Shown: positions 1-8,119 of the stretch, piece after piece
Layout: each line of letters starts with the position of its first letter
Position numbering within the stretch: the stretch's first letter is position 1
Source of the DNA: UBA1046 sp050945515
Lineage (GTDB): Bacteria; Bacillota; Clostridia; Saccharofermentanales; DTU023
DNA length: 37,138 nt
Assembly (NCBI GenBank): GCA_050945515.1
Contig: JBMNTB010000017.1
Coordinates: forward strand, 1-37,138
Direction: 5' to 3'
Position numbers and translations under genes: made by a program
The notes under the pieces: generated by a model
Databases searched by the model: none
Told to the model about the DNA's origin: nothing
What the model saw: only the letters and a program-made list of their open reading frames with translations

Positions 1-1949
1 TCATCGACAGTGCGTTTATCCCGGTCGTTGTTGATATAGGATTTACAGATATTAACTATCTCATCTTGCGAGACCTCCGCTTGTTCTAAAACCATACCAA
101 AACGATAGTAGTTGTCCTGTTTAAAAAAGTCCTCAAATTCCGGCATCTCTTCGATTTCTTCAATCTTATAATCAACCTTAGCCCAAAAGAGATCAGGTTT
201 ATCCTCCAGAACTGTTAACATAAAACCCATATCATACTTCTGGGACAAAAATTGATAGATCTGTAGCCTTTCAGTCAGCATAAAAGCGGAGTCACTAATC
301 ATCAGATGATCCGGCAGCAAGACCATGCTTTCATAAGGGCTGGGGAAATTCATATTGGGCATATATGCAATAAATTTGATATCTTGTAACAGAGGTTCAC
401 TAGGCAAGAGCGGCTGGATATTGGCAATGAAATCATCTCTGCGATTGCCAAAGACAGTGCCAAAATAAGGGTACAAAACCCTCACCCCGTCAAAGTCTTC
501 CTCCTGATACAAACCGGAAAATAGCGAAATCCCGTGCGCTGAACCGGAGAATTCATTTGTACCGCTGGCAGGCAAATTGCAGTAGACCTGATCACGATAA
601 TCCACTGTAACAGCAAAGGAAACCGGCTGAGGCAAAAAGAGAGGCTTAAAGCCACCTTGTTCATTATCGTAGATAGACTGCAAACCGGGACGTGGATAAT
701 AAGCGAAATTAGCCGGCAGAAATATACCCTGGTCATTGGAAAAGTATTTTGCTCCAAAACCATGATAGATCATGCGCAGCTGCCCGGTTTCCGGTACAGG
801 ATCTAATATCTCGACGGCATCCAACTCTTGACGAAAGTTCAGCGGCCGACCGGATTCATCTTGAATAGAAGTGACTTTAAAGCCGTGATAGAGTGTCAAA
901 TAAAAAGGCTCCTTAATATCATGCCGATAATTGAAGCTGACATCAGCGCGCAGCAGACGATCGACTGAAAAATGCAGATCATAGGCGGAAATCTCTGTTC
1001 CGGTTTGCTTCTCGATTTGTACGTTCTCCATATAGTAAAGTGAATCTTGAGTACCACTGTCGTATATACCATAATCTTTCATATTGACGATAGAGGCGGG
1101 TGATATATGGATAAAGAATAAAGCCACAGTAAAGATCAGACCTATAATTGTCGCAGCAGCGCGACCTATAGTCTTTTTCTTGATGAATATGTGCAGCAAA
1201 ATTAAACAGATGAAAAGACAAAGCCAAAACAGCATCTGAATAATAATATAATTTTCAGCCGGATAACCATAGCCGTCCTGAGGCTCCCAGCTTAATCCCT
1301 TGGGACAGAGATCAAATAAACCTATCACATGAGCAGCCAGAGGGCCTAAGAAGCTGGTATATGACAGTAGCAAACCATAGCCAAAATTAGTGCTCAGTAT
1401 GAAAAAGATTAAAATTACCAGATAAGCTGTCAACCTATTGCGAGAGAAGGATGCTACCAAACCGATAACTACACTCAGAAGTGGCAAAAGAAAATAATAG
1501 ATGAACTGGGATTTGAGCAAATAGAGTAGAAACTTCGGATAGGTAAAAGCAAAATCACGGGTAAAGAAAAGGAGCAAAACTGTGAAGAAGGCAAAGACAA
1601 AAACTACTAATTTCAACAAAGTATAGAAAGTATAGGCCAGATTCCTCTCATAGCCCTTTTCTATCGCTTCTACACTTTCCGCCAACTTTTTTCTCTTAAA
1701 TAGGCTGCTGTATTCATAGGAAATCAGCATCATACCAGCCATTACAACCGGCACATAAGTCAAAAACTTCTCTTGGATAAATAGAGGTGACATGATGATA
1801 TCTATCTCTGCCAGTAAGATTCTATTGCGGATTAATTCTCTGGCTAATAGAACCAATGTAGACAAAATCATCAGTATTGTGCCGGTAAGGACAAAACTAT
1901 CACGATAAAATAGCCTGGAATAATAGGAACGGCAAGAATGAGTTTTCAT
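1..1949 (-). CDS. ABC-2-like membrane protein with large extracytoplasmic domain (partial)
   Basis: An uninterrupted minus-strand frame of 649 codons starts at ATG 1949 behind a GGGGAGG ribosome binding site and runs off the left edge, so the C-terminus is missing. The first roughly 310 residues contain about six or seven hydrophobic segments separated by charged loops, resembling the permease half of an ABC-2 type exporter. From about residue 320 the chain becomes soluble and beta-rich. Segments such as LLRADVSFNYRHD and LYHGFKVTSIQDESG look like the N-terminal domain of M1 aminopeptidases, a fold found attached to some ABC-2 permeases. No HEXXH motif lies in the visible part, so peptidase activity cannot be judged. 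No ATPase gene is seen next to it inside the window; a partner could lie beyond the left edge. The region looks more AT-rich than the housekeeping genes to the right. The family is inferred from pattern only. Confidence 0.6.
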   Translation of the reverse strand, partial: MKTHSCRSYYSRLFYRDSFVLTGTILMILSTLVLLARELIRNRILLAEIDIIMSPLFIQEKFLTYVPVVMAGMMLISYEYSSLFKRKKLAESVEAIEKGYERNLAYTFYTLLKLVVFVFAFFTVLLLFFTRDFAFTYPKFLLYLLKSQFIYYFLLPLLSVVIGLVASFSRNRLTAYLVILIFFILSTNFGYGLLLSYTSFLGPLAAHVIGLFDLCPKGLSWEPQDGYGYPAENYIIIQMLFWLCLFICLILLHIFIKKKTIGRAAATIIGLIFTVALFFIHISPASIVNMKDYGIYDSGTQDSLYYMENVQIEKQTGTEISAYDLHFSVDRLLRADVSFNYRHDIKEPFYLTLYHGFKVTSIQDESGRPLNFRQELDAVEILDPVPETGQLRMIYHGFGAKYFSNDQGIFLPANFAYYPRPGLQSIYDNEQGGFKPLFLPQPVSFAVTVDYRDQVYCNLPASGTNEFSGSAHGISLFSGLYQEEDFDGVRVLYPYFGTVFGNRRDDFIANIQPLLPSEPLLQDIKFIAYMPNMNFPSPYESMVLLPDHLMISDSAFMLTERLQIYQFLSQKYDMGFMLTVLEDKPDLFWAKVDYKIEEIEEMPEFEDFFKQDNYYRFGMVLEQAEVSQDEIVNICKSYINNDRDKRTVD

Positions 1950-2084
1950 AGGTAAGCCTCCCCGACAGTCCGTATCGGGAAATAGGTTTTATCCAGAATA
2001 AGAATCTTGCATTTCATGCTTGACCTCTATTCATCAAGGCACACATAGCATTGAAGGCTGTTAGCTCTCAGCCGATATAAACAA

Positions 2085-2093
2085 ATTATAGCA
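2085..2093 (-). promoter_or_regulatory. Candidate extended -10 promoter for the leftward membrane-protein gene
   Basis: On the minus strand the sequence TGCTATAAT is an exact extended -10 element (TGn plus TATAAT). No good -35 is seen, as expected for this promoter class. A start near 2078 would give a leader of about 130 bases before the ATG at 1949. Confidence 0.4.
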
Positions 2094-2119
2094 TTAATTA
2101 CTGTCTATTTTATACTTCG

Positions 2120-2148
2120 AAAAAACACCTCTATAAAAAACACCTCTA
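2120..2148. repeat. Tandem direct repeat, 14 bases, period 15
   Basis: The unit AAAAAACACCTCTA occurs twice without mismatch, separated by a single T. It lies just upstream of the extended -10 element of the leftward gene and could be a paired protein-binding site. Function is unknown. Confidence 0.75.
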
Positions 2149-2164
2149 AATTATTAAATCGCCA

Positions 2165-2204
2165 AAATATCGGCTTGGGACGTTTTAACTCAGTACCGAT
2201 ATTT
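2165..2204. repeat. Inverted repeat with 9-base arms
   Basis: AAATATCGG at 2165-2173 is mirrored by CCGATATTT at 2196-2204, separated by 22 bases. A third CCGATAT copy lies at 2072-2078. The arms sit between two divergent promoters and could be an operator; this is inference only. Confidence 0.6.
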
Positions 2205-2226
2205 AATCTAAGAAATTAACCGATTA

Positions 2227-2255
2227 TTGGCGGGATGATCGAGCTTTGATATACT
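2227..2255 (+). promoter_or_regulatory. Candidate promoter for the DUF2207-like lipoprotein gene
   Basis: TTGGCG (2227-2232) and TATACT (2250-2255) are spaced by exactly 17 bases, matching the housekeeping consensus at 4/6 and 5/6 positions. The coding start is about 85 bases downstream. Confidence 0.45.
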
Positions 2256-2344
2256 CATTTTGAAAGAGATTACCATGATTTTGCGGCAATGTATTTTGCT
2301 GCAAAGCAGCAGTGTACCGAAAGGATAGGTAAAGGTTATACGCA

Positions 2345-4150
2345 GTGAATCGAGCAGCAAAGGGAGTTGGCATAATTTTTCTGGTGCTAAGCTTGGCCTT
2401 GGCACCGCTCACTCTGACGGGATGTGACAGCATAAATCCTTTGCTTTCCGCAGCCAGCATTTCTGAGATTGAAAGCGAAATTCTTGTTTTAGCTGATGGT
2501 ACTGTCCAGATAACTGAGATCTATCAGGTAAATGCCCCGCGCGAATCTTGGGGTCTCACTCTGGCTCGGCCTCATCCGCGCCATGGGAACACGGAACTTG
2601 TAAGTATTGGTATTGCCGCCAGCGGCCTCAATCCGACCCCTATTTACACTCAGTTTACAGAAGAAGCTAAGAGCAAACTTAAGACTGCACCCGCAGCCTA
2701 TGCTAAGAAACTTGAGAATGATCAGGTTTCGGTCCAGATGTACACGCGCTTTGGTCGAGGAGATTGGCTGATCAAGGTCCAATGGTCATTGTTGGATGCA
2801 GTTGTACAAAATGGCGAAGATGCCTTGCTGGATCTTCCCCTACTATCCTTAAGTCCCAAAACAAGTCCCCAGCTTTTCTCTGCTACCCTGGTTCTCCCAC
2901 AGAGAATTACAACTGCAGGTGCCAATGTGGTAACCCAGACAGCTGCTAATCTTGTACTCAGTCAACAGGAAAGCAATATCCTCAAAATCCGAACCAATGA
3001 TTTTGGCCATGATGATAATTTACGGCTTATGATCAGTACTGCCGCAGACGTTTTTACAACACTGGAGCAAGATACCATTGATCTGCCCGTAGACCAACAA
3101 TTCAAAGAAGCAGCACTTGCTGCACAAAATCTGACCAATATTAGACAAAGAAGAGAATTTGTGTACAAGATTATTCCTTATCTAACTTTGGGCGGATTAA
3201 TTCTGGCCTTATCCTTCTATATTTACTATGAACGTGAGGGATTTAAAACTGCTCGCAGGACTAACTACGCCCTATGGGTTTCCTCAGTGAAACCATATAA
3301 TTCTTCTATGTTGCTTAAACGTAATTCTCCGGGTCGCGTTCTGCTCAGTTCACTGCTTGCCCTTGTCAATCAAAAAGAGCTCTGGCTTGATGACTATGTT
3401 TTTACCTGGCCGCATTCCGATCGAGTGGATTTTTCAGCTTTGCGGCCCTCTGAAACTTATCTTCTGCACTGGCTGTTTCAGGATCTGGCTACCGGAGGAC
3501 CTGCTCTCTCTGCAGCACAGTTAAAGAGCGCTGCCCTCGCTCCCGCTTCTGCCAATAGTTTCAATCAGAATTTTCGCGAATTTGACGAGTTAATTTACAG
3601 TGAATACCTGGCCCTGGGGCTTTATGACCAAACTAAAACAAAATTTGGCCGTATTATTACTACATTGTTTTTTGTAATTTCTTTTGCTTTAGCTCTTCTG
3701 TTGTCCTATTTGAGCAATAGTTTTCTCGGACTGCTTCTCCTATTGCCGTCGGCTAGCTTTCTGCTTCTTCGCCTGGGTGTTAGACATCTGACCCGCGAGG
3801 GACGTACCAGATTGAGAGAGTGCCGCGAATATAGCAAAAATCTAGATAATTTGCCGCGATTGACTGCGGCTACCGGCTCACATTATAGCTTAACTGAAAC
3901 CGCAATTTTAGCCTTGCCTCGTGCCGTCGCCCTTGATCGGATTAATCTATTTTTTGATGGACTATATGAACTCTCAGATGAAGATTTTGCCTCGTGTGCG
4001 CATGCCATACTTCATGTTTATTTACGCACTCCTTTGCCTAGAAGCATCAGGATTACTGAACAGGAAAGAGCTAAGCTTTGGCAACAACTGGATGATCTAA
4101 GAGATATTCTCCTAAGCTCTGAGACTATCATCAACGCCGGCTTTCAATAA
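2345..4150 (+). CDS. DUF2207-like membrane lipoprotein
   Basis: The frame starts at GTG 2345 with an AAAGG-like site a few bases upstream and encodes 601 residues. Residues 1-26 form a signal sequence ending in a clear lipobox, L24-T-G-C27, so the mature protein should be lipid-anchored on the outer face of the membrane. The following 230 residues are a beta-rich ectodomain that begins with an ESEILVLADGTVQITEIYQV pattern, typical of DUF2207 (YciQ-like) proteins. One transmembrane helix lies near residues 277-294 and a hydrophobic hairpin near 435-480. The rest is cytoplasmic and includes a winged-helix-like region, as in other DUF2207 proteins. The biochemical function of this family is unknown. 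The gene is divergent from the ABC-2-like gene and converges on dinB with only 18 bases between them. Confidence 0.65.
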   Translation: MNRAAKGVGIIFLVLSLALAPLTLTGCDSINPLLSAASISEIESEILVLADGTVQITEIYQVNAPRESWGLTLARPHPRHGNTELVSIGIAASGLNPTPIYTQFTEEAKSKLKTAPAAYAKKLENDQVSVQMYTRFGRGDWLIKVQWSLLDAVVQNGEDALLDLPLLSLSPKTSPQLFSATLVLPQRITTAGANVVTQTAANLVLSQQESNILKIRTNDFGHDDNLRLMISTAADVFTTLEQDTIDLPVDQQFKEAALAAQNLTNIRQRREFVYKIIPYLTLGGLILALSFYIYYEREGFKTARRTNYALWVSSVKPYNSSMLLKRNSPGRVLLSSLLALVNQKELWLDDYVFTWPHSDRVDFSALRPSETYLLHWLFQDLATGGPALSAAQLKSAALAPASANSFNQNFREFDELIYSEYLALGLYDQTKTKFGRIITTLFFVISFALALLLSYLSNSFLGLLLLLPSASFLLLRLGVRHLTREGRTRLRECREYSKNLDNLPRLTAATGSHYSLTETAILALPRAVALDRINLFFDGLYELSDEDFASCAHAILHVYLRTPLPRSIRITEQERAKLWQQLDDLRDILLSSETIINAGFQ

Positions 4151-4168
4151 TCAGCGCCCTATCTCAAG

Positions 4169-5338
4169 CTAGTCTGGCATCAGACATGCCCTTAAAACCG
4201 CCTTATTACCAAAACGGCAGCGCAAACTATCGAGAGTACGCTCTACCCGCAACCAGCGCTCCTCCTCTTGTAGTTCAGGAAGATAAGATATTTGCTGACT
4301 GTTGCCAACTCGACAGAGATCAGTAGTGCGTACTCCCAATGAACGCAAAGGACGATTGCTGCGTTTATCATTTTTATACAAGGTCATCGCTTCCGCTAAA
4401 ATAATAGCTGAACACTGAGTCGGACGCTCTAGTTTACACTGTCGCTCCCAGGAAAATAGTTCACTATCTCGCAATGAAATCTGAACGGTTGTGCAGCAAA
4501 GTTCCTGCTCACGCAGACGGGATGCCACTTCATCGGTCAGGCGCATTAAGACCTGTTTAACCTCAGCTTCGGTGTGAAGATCTCTGGCCGTGGTCATACT
4601 ATTGCCAATGGATTTAACCTGCTGATAAGCGCCGGATCCAGCGACCTCACCTCGATCGAGGCCCATTGCATAATGCCAAAGCATCAGACCCGCTTTACCT
4701 AGCCTCAGTCGCAGAAAATCAGGACCGCAGCGCACAAGATCACCGATTGTGCGCACATTCATCGCCCCTAGCTTTTTTTCAGTTTGTCGACCCACAAACA
4801 GTAGCGCTCGCACCGGCAGCGGCCAGACTATTGTGCGAAAATTATCTTCTCTGATTTCACTGACCGCATCGGGTTTCTTGAGATCGCTACCCAATTTGGC
4901 AAAGACTTTATTAAAACTAACACCGATCGATACTGTCAGTCCGATCTCATATTTGATCCGCCGGCGAATTTCTTCGGCAATCTCTAGACCGGAGCGTTCG
5001 GCTCCGGTCAGGTCAAGCCAGCATTCATCAATACCAAATGGTTCTATATAAGGTGTATATTCTTCATAAATACTTCGGACCAATTGGGAATAGTGCAAAT
5101 ATAGATGTCCCCGCGGTGCTACAATTTCCAGCAGGGGACATTTGGCCAGAGCTTGCCAAATTGCCTCCCCGGTTTTCACACCGCTTTTCTTGGCCAGTTC
5201 ATTCTTGGCCAGAACTATACCATGCCTTGTAGCAGGATCACCGCACACTGCCATAGGTATATTACGAAGCTCAGGCTTGTACAGACATTCTACGCTGGCG
5301 TAAAAAGCATTGAGATCAGAATGTAAAATCACGCGCAT
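4169..5338 (-). CDS. dinB: Y-family DNA polymerase IV
   Basis: This 389-residue protein is a translesion DNA polymerase of the DinB/Y family, which copies past damaged bases at low fidelity. The N-terminus HSDLNAFYASVEC carries the first catalytic aspartate, and FGIDECWLDLTG carries the second acidic pair (D-E). SIGVSFNKVFAKLGSDLKKP is the conserved palm segment, followed by a thumb helix-hairpin-helix region and a C-terminal little-finger domain. Length fits the family. The ATG at 5338 follows an AGGAG site. The 114-base upstream gap carries two GAAC-N4-GTTC-type sites and a TATAAT, so the gene is probably part of the LexA-controlled SOS response and separate from the upstream ispF transcript. 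I see no clear beta-clamp-binding tail. Confidence 0.93.
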   Translation of the reverse strand: MRVILHSDLNAFYASVECLYKPELRNIPMAVCGDPATRHGIVLAKNELAKKSGVKTGEAIWQALAKCPLLEIVAPRGHLYLHYSQLVRSIYEEYTPYIEPFGIDECWLDLTGAERSGLEIAEEIRRRIKYEIGLTVSIGVSFNKVFAKLGSDLKKPDAVSEIREDNFRTIVWPLPVRALLFVGRQTEKKLGAMNVRTIGDLVRCGPDFLRLRLGKAGLMLWHYAMGLDRGEVAGSGAYQQVKSIGNSMTTARDLHTEAEVKQVLMRLTDEVASRLREQELCCTTVQISLRDSELFSWERQCKLERPTQCSAIILAEAMTLYKNDKRSNRPLRSLGVRTTDLCRVGNSQQISYLPELQEEERWLRVERTLDSLRCRFGNKAVLRACLMPD

Positions 5339-5365
5339 AGCTTAATTCTCCTGACACCTCTGAAT

Positions 5366-5416
5366 AAACATATGTTCTTTTAATTGAGAATATTATAGAA
5401 CACTTGTTCTTGTCAA
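5366..5416 (-). promoter_or_regulatory. Two LexA-like sites and promoter elements before dinB
   Basis: GAACACTTGTTC at 5398-5409 matches the Bacillus-type LexA core GAAC-N4-GTTC exactly, and AAACATATGTTC at 5366-5377 matches with one change. On the minus strand TATAAT lies at 5397-5392, directly abutting the first site, and TTGACA at 5416-5411. Their spacing is only 13 bases, so they may not form one canonical promoter. LexA bound here would cover the -10 region. Confidence 0.65.
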
Positions 5417-5452
5417 GTTTTTAGCTGATAGGATAAATTGATCAGAAGAAAA

Positions 5453-5941
5453 TTAGAGTGGACAGCGGGCGGAAGCCAGGCAAAAGACCTGGATACCTTC
5501 ACCACGGCCAAAGGCTGTAAGATCTTCACCGCTGGTTGCTGTAATCGCAACAGACTCTAAACTTAGTCCGGTAAGCTCTGCAATAGATGAACGAATCTCT
5601 GACAGATAGGGGTACAGTTTTGGTTTTTTGCCCTCTACGGTAAAGGACAAGTGCAAAAGCTCAATATTACCCAGCGTAGACAGAGCCTTGCGGACATATT
5701 CCCTGCTATCGGTAATACCGTTCCGGCACATTTCATCAGTCACCGGTCCCAAGATCACCACTGTTGAAAGGCCACTGAGTGCATTAGTTAAAGCATGCAA
5801 TATTACATCGGCATCACTATTGCCGGCCAGACCGATCTCATCAGGGATAACAATGCCGCCTAAGAGCAAAGGACGTTTCATATCGTCTGAGAAACGATGG
5901 CTGTCCTGTCCTATGGATTGAAGATAAATATATTCTTGCAT
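5453..5941 (-). CDS. ispF: Divergent 2-C-methyl-D-erythritol 2,4-cyclodiphosphate synthase
   Basis: This 162-residue protein matches IspF, which closes CDP-methylerythritol 2-phosphate to the cyclic diphosphate in the non-mevalonate isoprenoid pathway. The metal ligands D13 and H15 (GQDSHRF) and H49 (VILHALTNA) are present, as are the substrate loop GEDLTAFGRGEGI and the RPLLLGGI strand. Two features deviate from textbook IspF. The usual GHSDAD is GNSDAD (N41 for histidine). The usual LGDIGKHFPDTDP loop is replaced by LGPVTDEMCRNGITDS. Such a variant may exist in other clostridia, but I cannot confirm that here. The gene follows the methyltransferase by 18 bases with a weak TTAGG ribosome binding site. 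No other isoprenoid gene is in the window. Confidence 0.8.
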   Translation of the reverse strand: MQEYIYLQSIGQDSHRFSDDMKRPLLLGGIVIPDEIGLAGNSDADVILHALTNALSGLSTVVILGPVTDEMCRNGITDSREYVRKALSTLGNIELLHLSFTVEGKKPKLYPYLSEIRSSIAELTGLSLESVAITATSGEDLTAFGRGEGIQVFCLASARCPL

Positions 5942-5959
5942 TGATACCTAACCCTGTCA

Positions 5960-6565
5960 TCATTTAGTGCAACAAATAATCCAATAGCCGCTCTTCTTCT
6001 TTATCACTTCTACCTCTGAGAAGTATTTGCTGAGTTCGGCAACAGACGAAGCCGCACCTTGTTGTTTCCGGTTGACAAGATACATCTTACCTCCGGGACT
6101 AAGAGCAGAATAACTTTCTTTGAACAGTCTGTACACCGTTTTCTTACCACAGCGAATAGGCGGATTGTGTAAGATTAGGTCGAAATTACCTACTAGACAC
6201 TCGAAGCCGTCCGATTCGACAATCAGAGCGGTCACATTGTTCGAGCGCAGATTGCACTGAGTCAGATCCAGCGCCCTTCGATTCACATCTGAAGCAACAA
6301 TCTCCCATCCGGGTCTCAGCTTGCTGAAGATAACCGCCACTGCTCCAAAACCACAGCCCAGATCCAAAAAACGGCGCACCTCACTTAAAGTTGCCGGCTC
6401 AACAGCTAACACGGTTTCAATCAGCAGTGCTGTGCCACGGTCGATGCCGGCAGCAGAAAAAACACCGCTATCGGTGCAAAAGGCAAAGGCCTTCCCTCCG
6501 AATTCCGCCTTGAAGCGCCGATAGCGGTGTTCCGATTCAGGTTCTGTATCAAAATAATGTGCCAT
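5960..6565 (-). CDS. RsmC/YbxB-like SAM-dependent methyltransferase
   Basis: This 201-residue protein is a class I methyltransferase. It has the SAM-binding glycine loop FLDLGCGFGAVAV, the acidic end of strand 2 (ASDVNRRALDL), and the NPPIR catalytic motif typical of N2-guanine methyltransferases of the RsmC group. The N-terminal FAFCTDSGVFSAAGIDRGTALLIE resembles Bacillus YbxB. It is half the length of E. coli RsmC and corresponds to its catalytic half, as usual in Bacillota. The likely role is methylation of a guanine in 16S rRNA. The ATG at 6565 has no Shine-Dalgarno sequence. A TATACT element ends six bases before it, so a leaderless transcript is possible in addition to read-through from pepA. 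Confidence 0.82.
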   Translation of the reverse strand: MAHYFDTEPESEHRYRRFKAEFGGKAFAFCTDSGVFSAAGIDRGTALLIETVLAVEPATLSEVRRFLDLGCGFGAVAVIFSKLRPGWEIVASDVNRRALDLTQCNLRSNNVTALIVESDGFECLVGNFDLILHNPPIRCGKKTVYRLFKESYSALSPGGKMYLVNRKQQGAASSVAELSKYFSEVEVIKKKSGYWIICCTK

Positions 6566-6571
6566 ATATTC

Positions 6572-6601
6572 AGTATAATAGCAAAACCGGGTTGATATCT
6601 A
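6572..6601 (-). promoter_or_regulatory. Candidate promoter giving a leaderless methyltransferase mRNA
   Basis: On the minus strand TATACT (6577-6572) and TAGATA (6601-6596) are spaced by 18 bases. The -10 ends six bases before the ATG at 6565, so transcription would start at about the A of the start codon. The -35 is only a moderate match. Confidence 0.35.
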
Positions 6602-6606
6602 TCTTC

Positions 6607-8028
6607 TCAGGAAAACAGATTAACTAAGGTCTTGACGTGAACGCCGGTCGCCCCTGCCGGCAGATAGTGTTGAGCTTTATCAAGAAAGGCCGTGCCGGCA
6701 ATATCCAGATGCACCCAGGGTTTTTCCTGATGCAGAAATGCCTCAATGAACAGTGCGGCTGAAATCGTACCGCCCATACGACCGCCGGAATTTTTGATAT
6801 CAGCCAACTTGGATTCATTGTTCTTAGCAAAGTCTTTATCATTAGGCAGCTCCCAGATTCTCTCACCGGCGGCGGCAGCTGCAGCTGAGACCTCTGCCAA
6901 AAATTCAGGGCAATTGGTAATGGCAGCAGAATACTCCTGGCCCAGAGCAATCATACAAGCGCCGGTCAGGGTAGCCAGATCAATCACACGGTCACAGGCC
7001 AGCTGATTAGTAGCGTAGTGAACCGCATCAGCCAGCGTGAGCCTGCCCTCAGCGTCACTGTTAGCAATTTCAATAGTTTTGCCTGCCAGCGACTGGATGA
7101 TATCGCCCGGTTTATAGGCGCCGCCCGAAATCAGATTTTCACAGGCTGCAATTACACCCGTCACATTGGCCTTGGCTTTGGTGCGGGCCAAGACAAGCAT
7201 CATGCCAATTACAGTACCTGCACCTGCCATGTCGCAATACATAGTCTTCATGCTGTCAGATGGTTTCAGAGAATAACCGCCGGAATCATAGGTCAGACCT
7301 TTACCGACTACACCGGTACAAAAGTTAGAGTCAGGATCACCTTTGTATTCCATCACAATTAAGCGAGGGCGCTTCTGAGAACCTAAACTGACACTGAGAA
7401 AGGCATGCATGCCGATATCACGGATCTCTTCTTCCTCATGGATTGTAACTTTGATACCCAAAGGCTCTAAACTATCCTTGGCTTTTGCGGCTAAAGTCTC
7501 AGGATATATCACATTAGCCGGTTCGTTGCACAAATCCCTGGTTAAAAATACACCTGCCATCAGATTTTCGGCTCGCTTGATGCCAGCTGCGACGGTATCA
7601 GTATCAACTTGCTGCAAAGTTAAATTGACAGTAGGCTCAGGTCCTTTTGTCTGTTCAGTCAGATATTTGTCAAAACAATAGGTGGACTGCAAGAAGCCTT
7701 CGGCAACGGCTTCCGCTACTTTCGTGCCTTCCAGATCCGCCAAGACAGGTAAAATCACTTCTACTTCGGGCAGGCGATATTTGTCTAACAATTGACCCGC
7801 ATTAAAAAATGCTTCGCGCAATTCATTATAGCCCAGCTTTTCCGCCGGCCCTAAACCTATCAACATATGCCCTGCCCCCTCCAGTGAAGGGAAAAAGAAT
7901 ACTTCACCTAACTTGCCCTGAAAATCCACTTGATTTCGGGCATAATCCAGATGTGAGTTTTCCGGTACCTGGTCTTGGAAAACAATTTCTGTCGTTACTC
8001 CGCCGCTGCTATTGGCTAAAATTCTCAT
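6607..8028 (-). CDS. pepA: Leucyl aminopeptidase, M17 family
   Basis: This is a cytosolic zinc/manganese aminopeptidase that removes N-terminal residues from peptides. The catalytic C-terminal domain is intact. VGKGLTYDSGGYSLKPS carries the metal-binding lysine and aspartate, DMAGAGTVIG the next ligand region, and NSDAEGRLTLADA the catalytic D/E/R stretch. The N-terminal third is the usual variable alpha/beta domain. I place the start at ATG 8028 (473 residues, normal for the family) because AGGAG lies eight bases upstream. The same frame is open further upstream to 8109, but those extra residues do not resemble the family. The gene follows queT by 91 bases, with its own candidate promoter in the gap, and precedes the rsmC-like gene. 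Confidence 0.93.
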   Translation of the reverse strand: MRILANSSGGVTTEIVFQDQVPENSHLDYARNQVDFQGKLGEVFFFPSLEGAGHMLIGLGPAEKLGYNELREAFFNAGQLLDKYRLPEVEVILPVLADLEGTKVAEAVAEGFLQSTYCFDKYLTEQTKGPEPTVNLTLQQVDTDTVAAGIKRAENLMAGVFLTRDLCNEPANVIYPETLAAKAKDSLEPLGIKVTIHEEEEIRDIGMHAFLSVSLGSQKRPRLIVMEYKGDPDSNFCTGVVGKGLTYDSGGYSLKPSDSMKTMYCDMAGAGTVIGMMLVLARTKAKANVTGVIAACENLISGGAYKPGDIIQSLAGKTIEIANSDAEGRLTLADAVHYATNQLACDRVIDLATLTGACMIALGQEYSAAITNCPEFLAEVSAAAAAAGERIWELPNDKDFAKNNESKLADIKNSGGRMGGTISAALFIEAFLHQEKPWVHLDIAGTAFLDKAQHYLPAGATGVHVKTLVNLFS

Positions 8029-8090
8029 AAACTTAACTCCTGTTCTATAATAAAATACAAATTCCAAAACAATTCTAATAAAGACGTCCT

Positions 8091-8119
8091 GATATATAAT
8101 CGAAGGCAAGCATTGGCAA
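8091..8119 (-). promoter_or_regulatory. Candidate pepA promoter
   Basis: On the minus strand TTGCCA (8119-8114, 5/6) and TATATC (8096-8091, 4/6) are spaced by 17 bases, immediately after the queT stop codon and about 60 bases before the pepA start. Confidence 0.4.

Larger units (their letters stand above)
1950..2344. other. Divergent intergenic spacer with short repeats
   Basis: This 395-base AT-rich gap separates two divergent membrane-protein genes and has no convincing gene. It contains a tandem 14-base direct repeat (2120-2133 and 2135-2148), an inverted repeat with 9-base arms (2165-2173 and 2196-2204), a third partial copy of the arm at 2072-2078, and candidate promoters for both flanking genes. 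Shortly before the rightward gene, around 2300, a small GCTGC/GCAGC hairpin is possible. Confidence 0.7.

Noticed and set aside
8029..8109. N-terminal extension of PepA
   Set aside because: The extra 27 residues do not match the family, and AGGAG with good spacing precedes ATG 8028.
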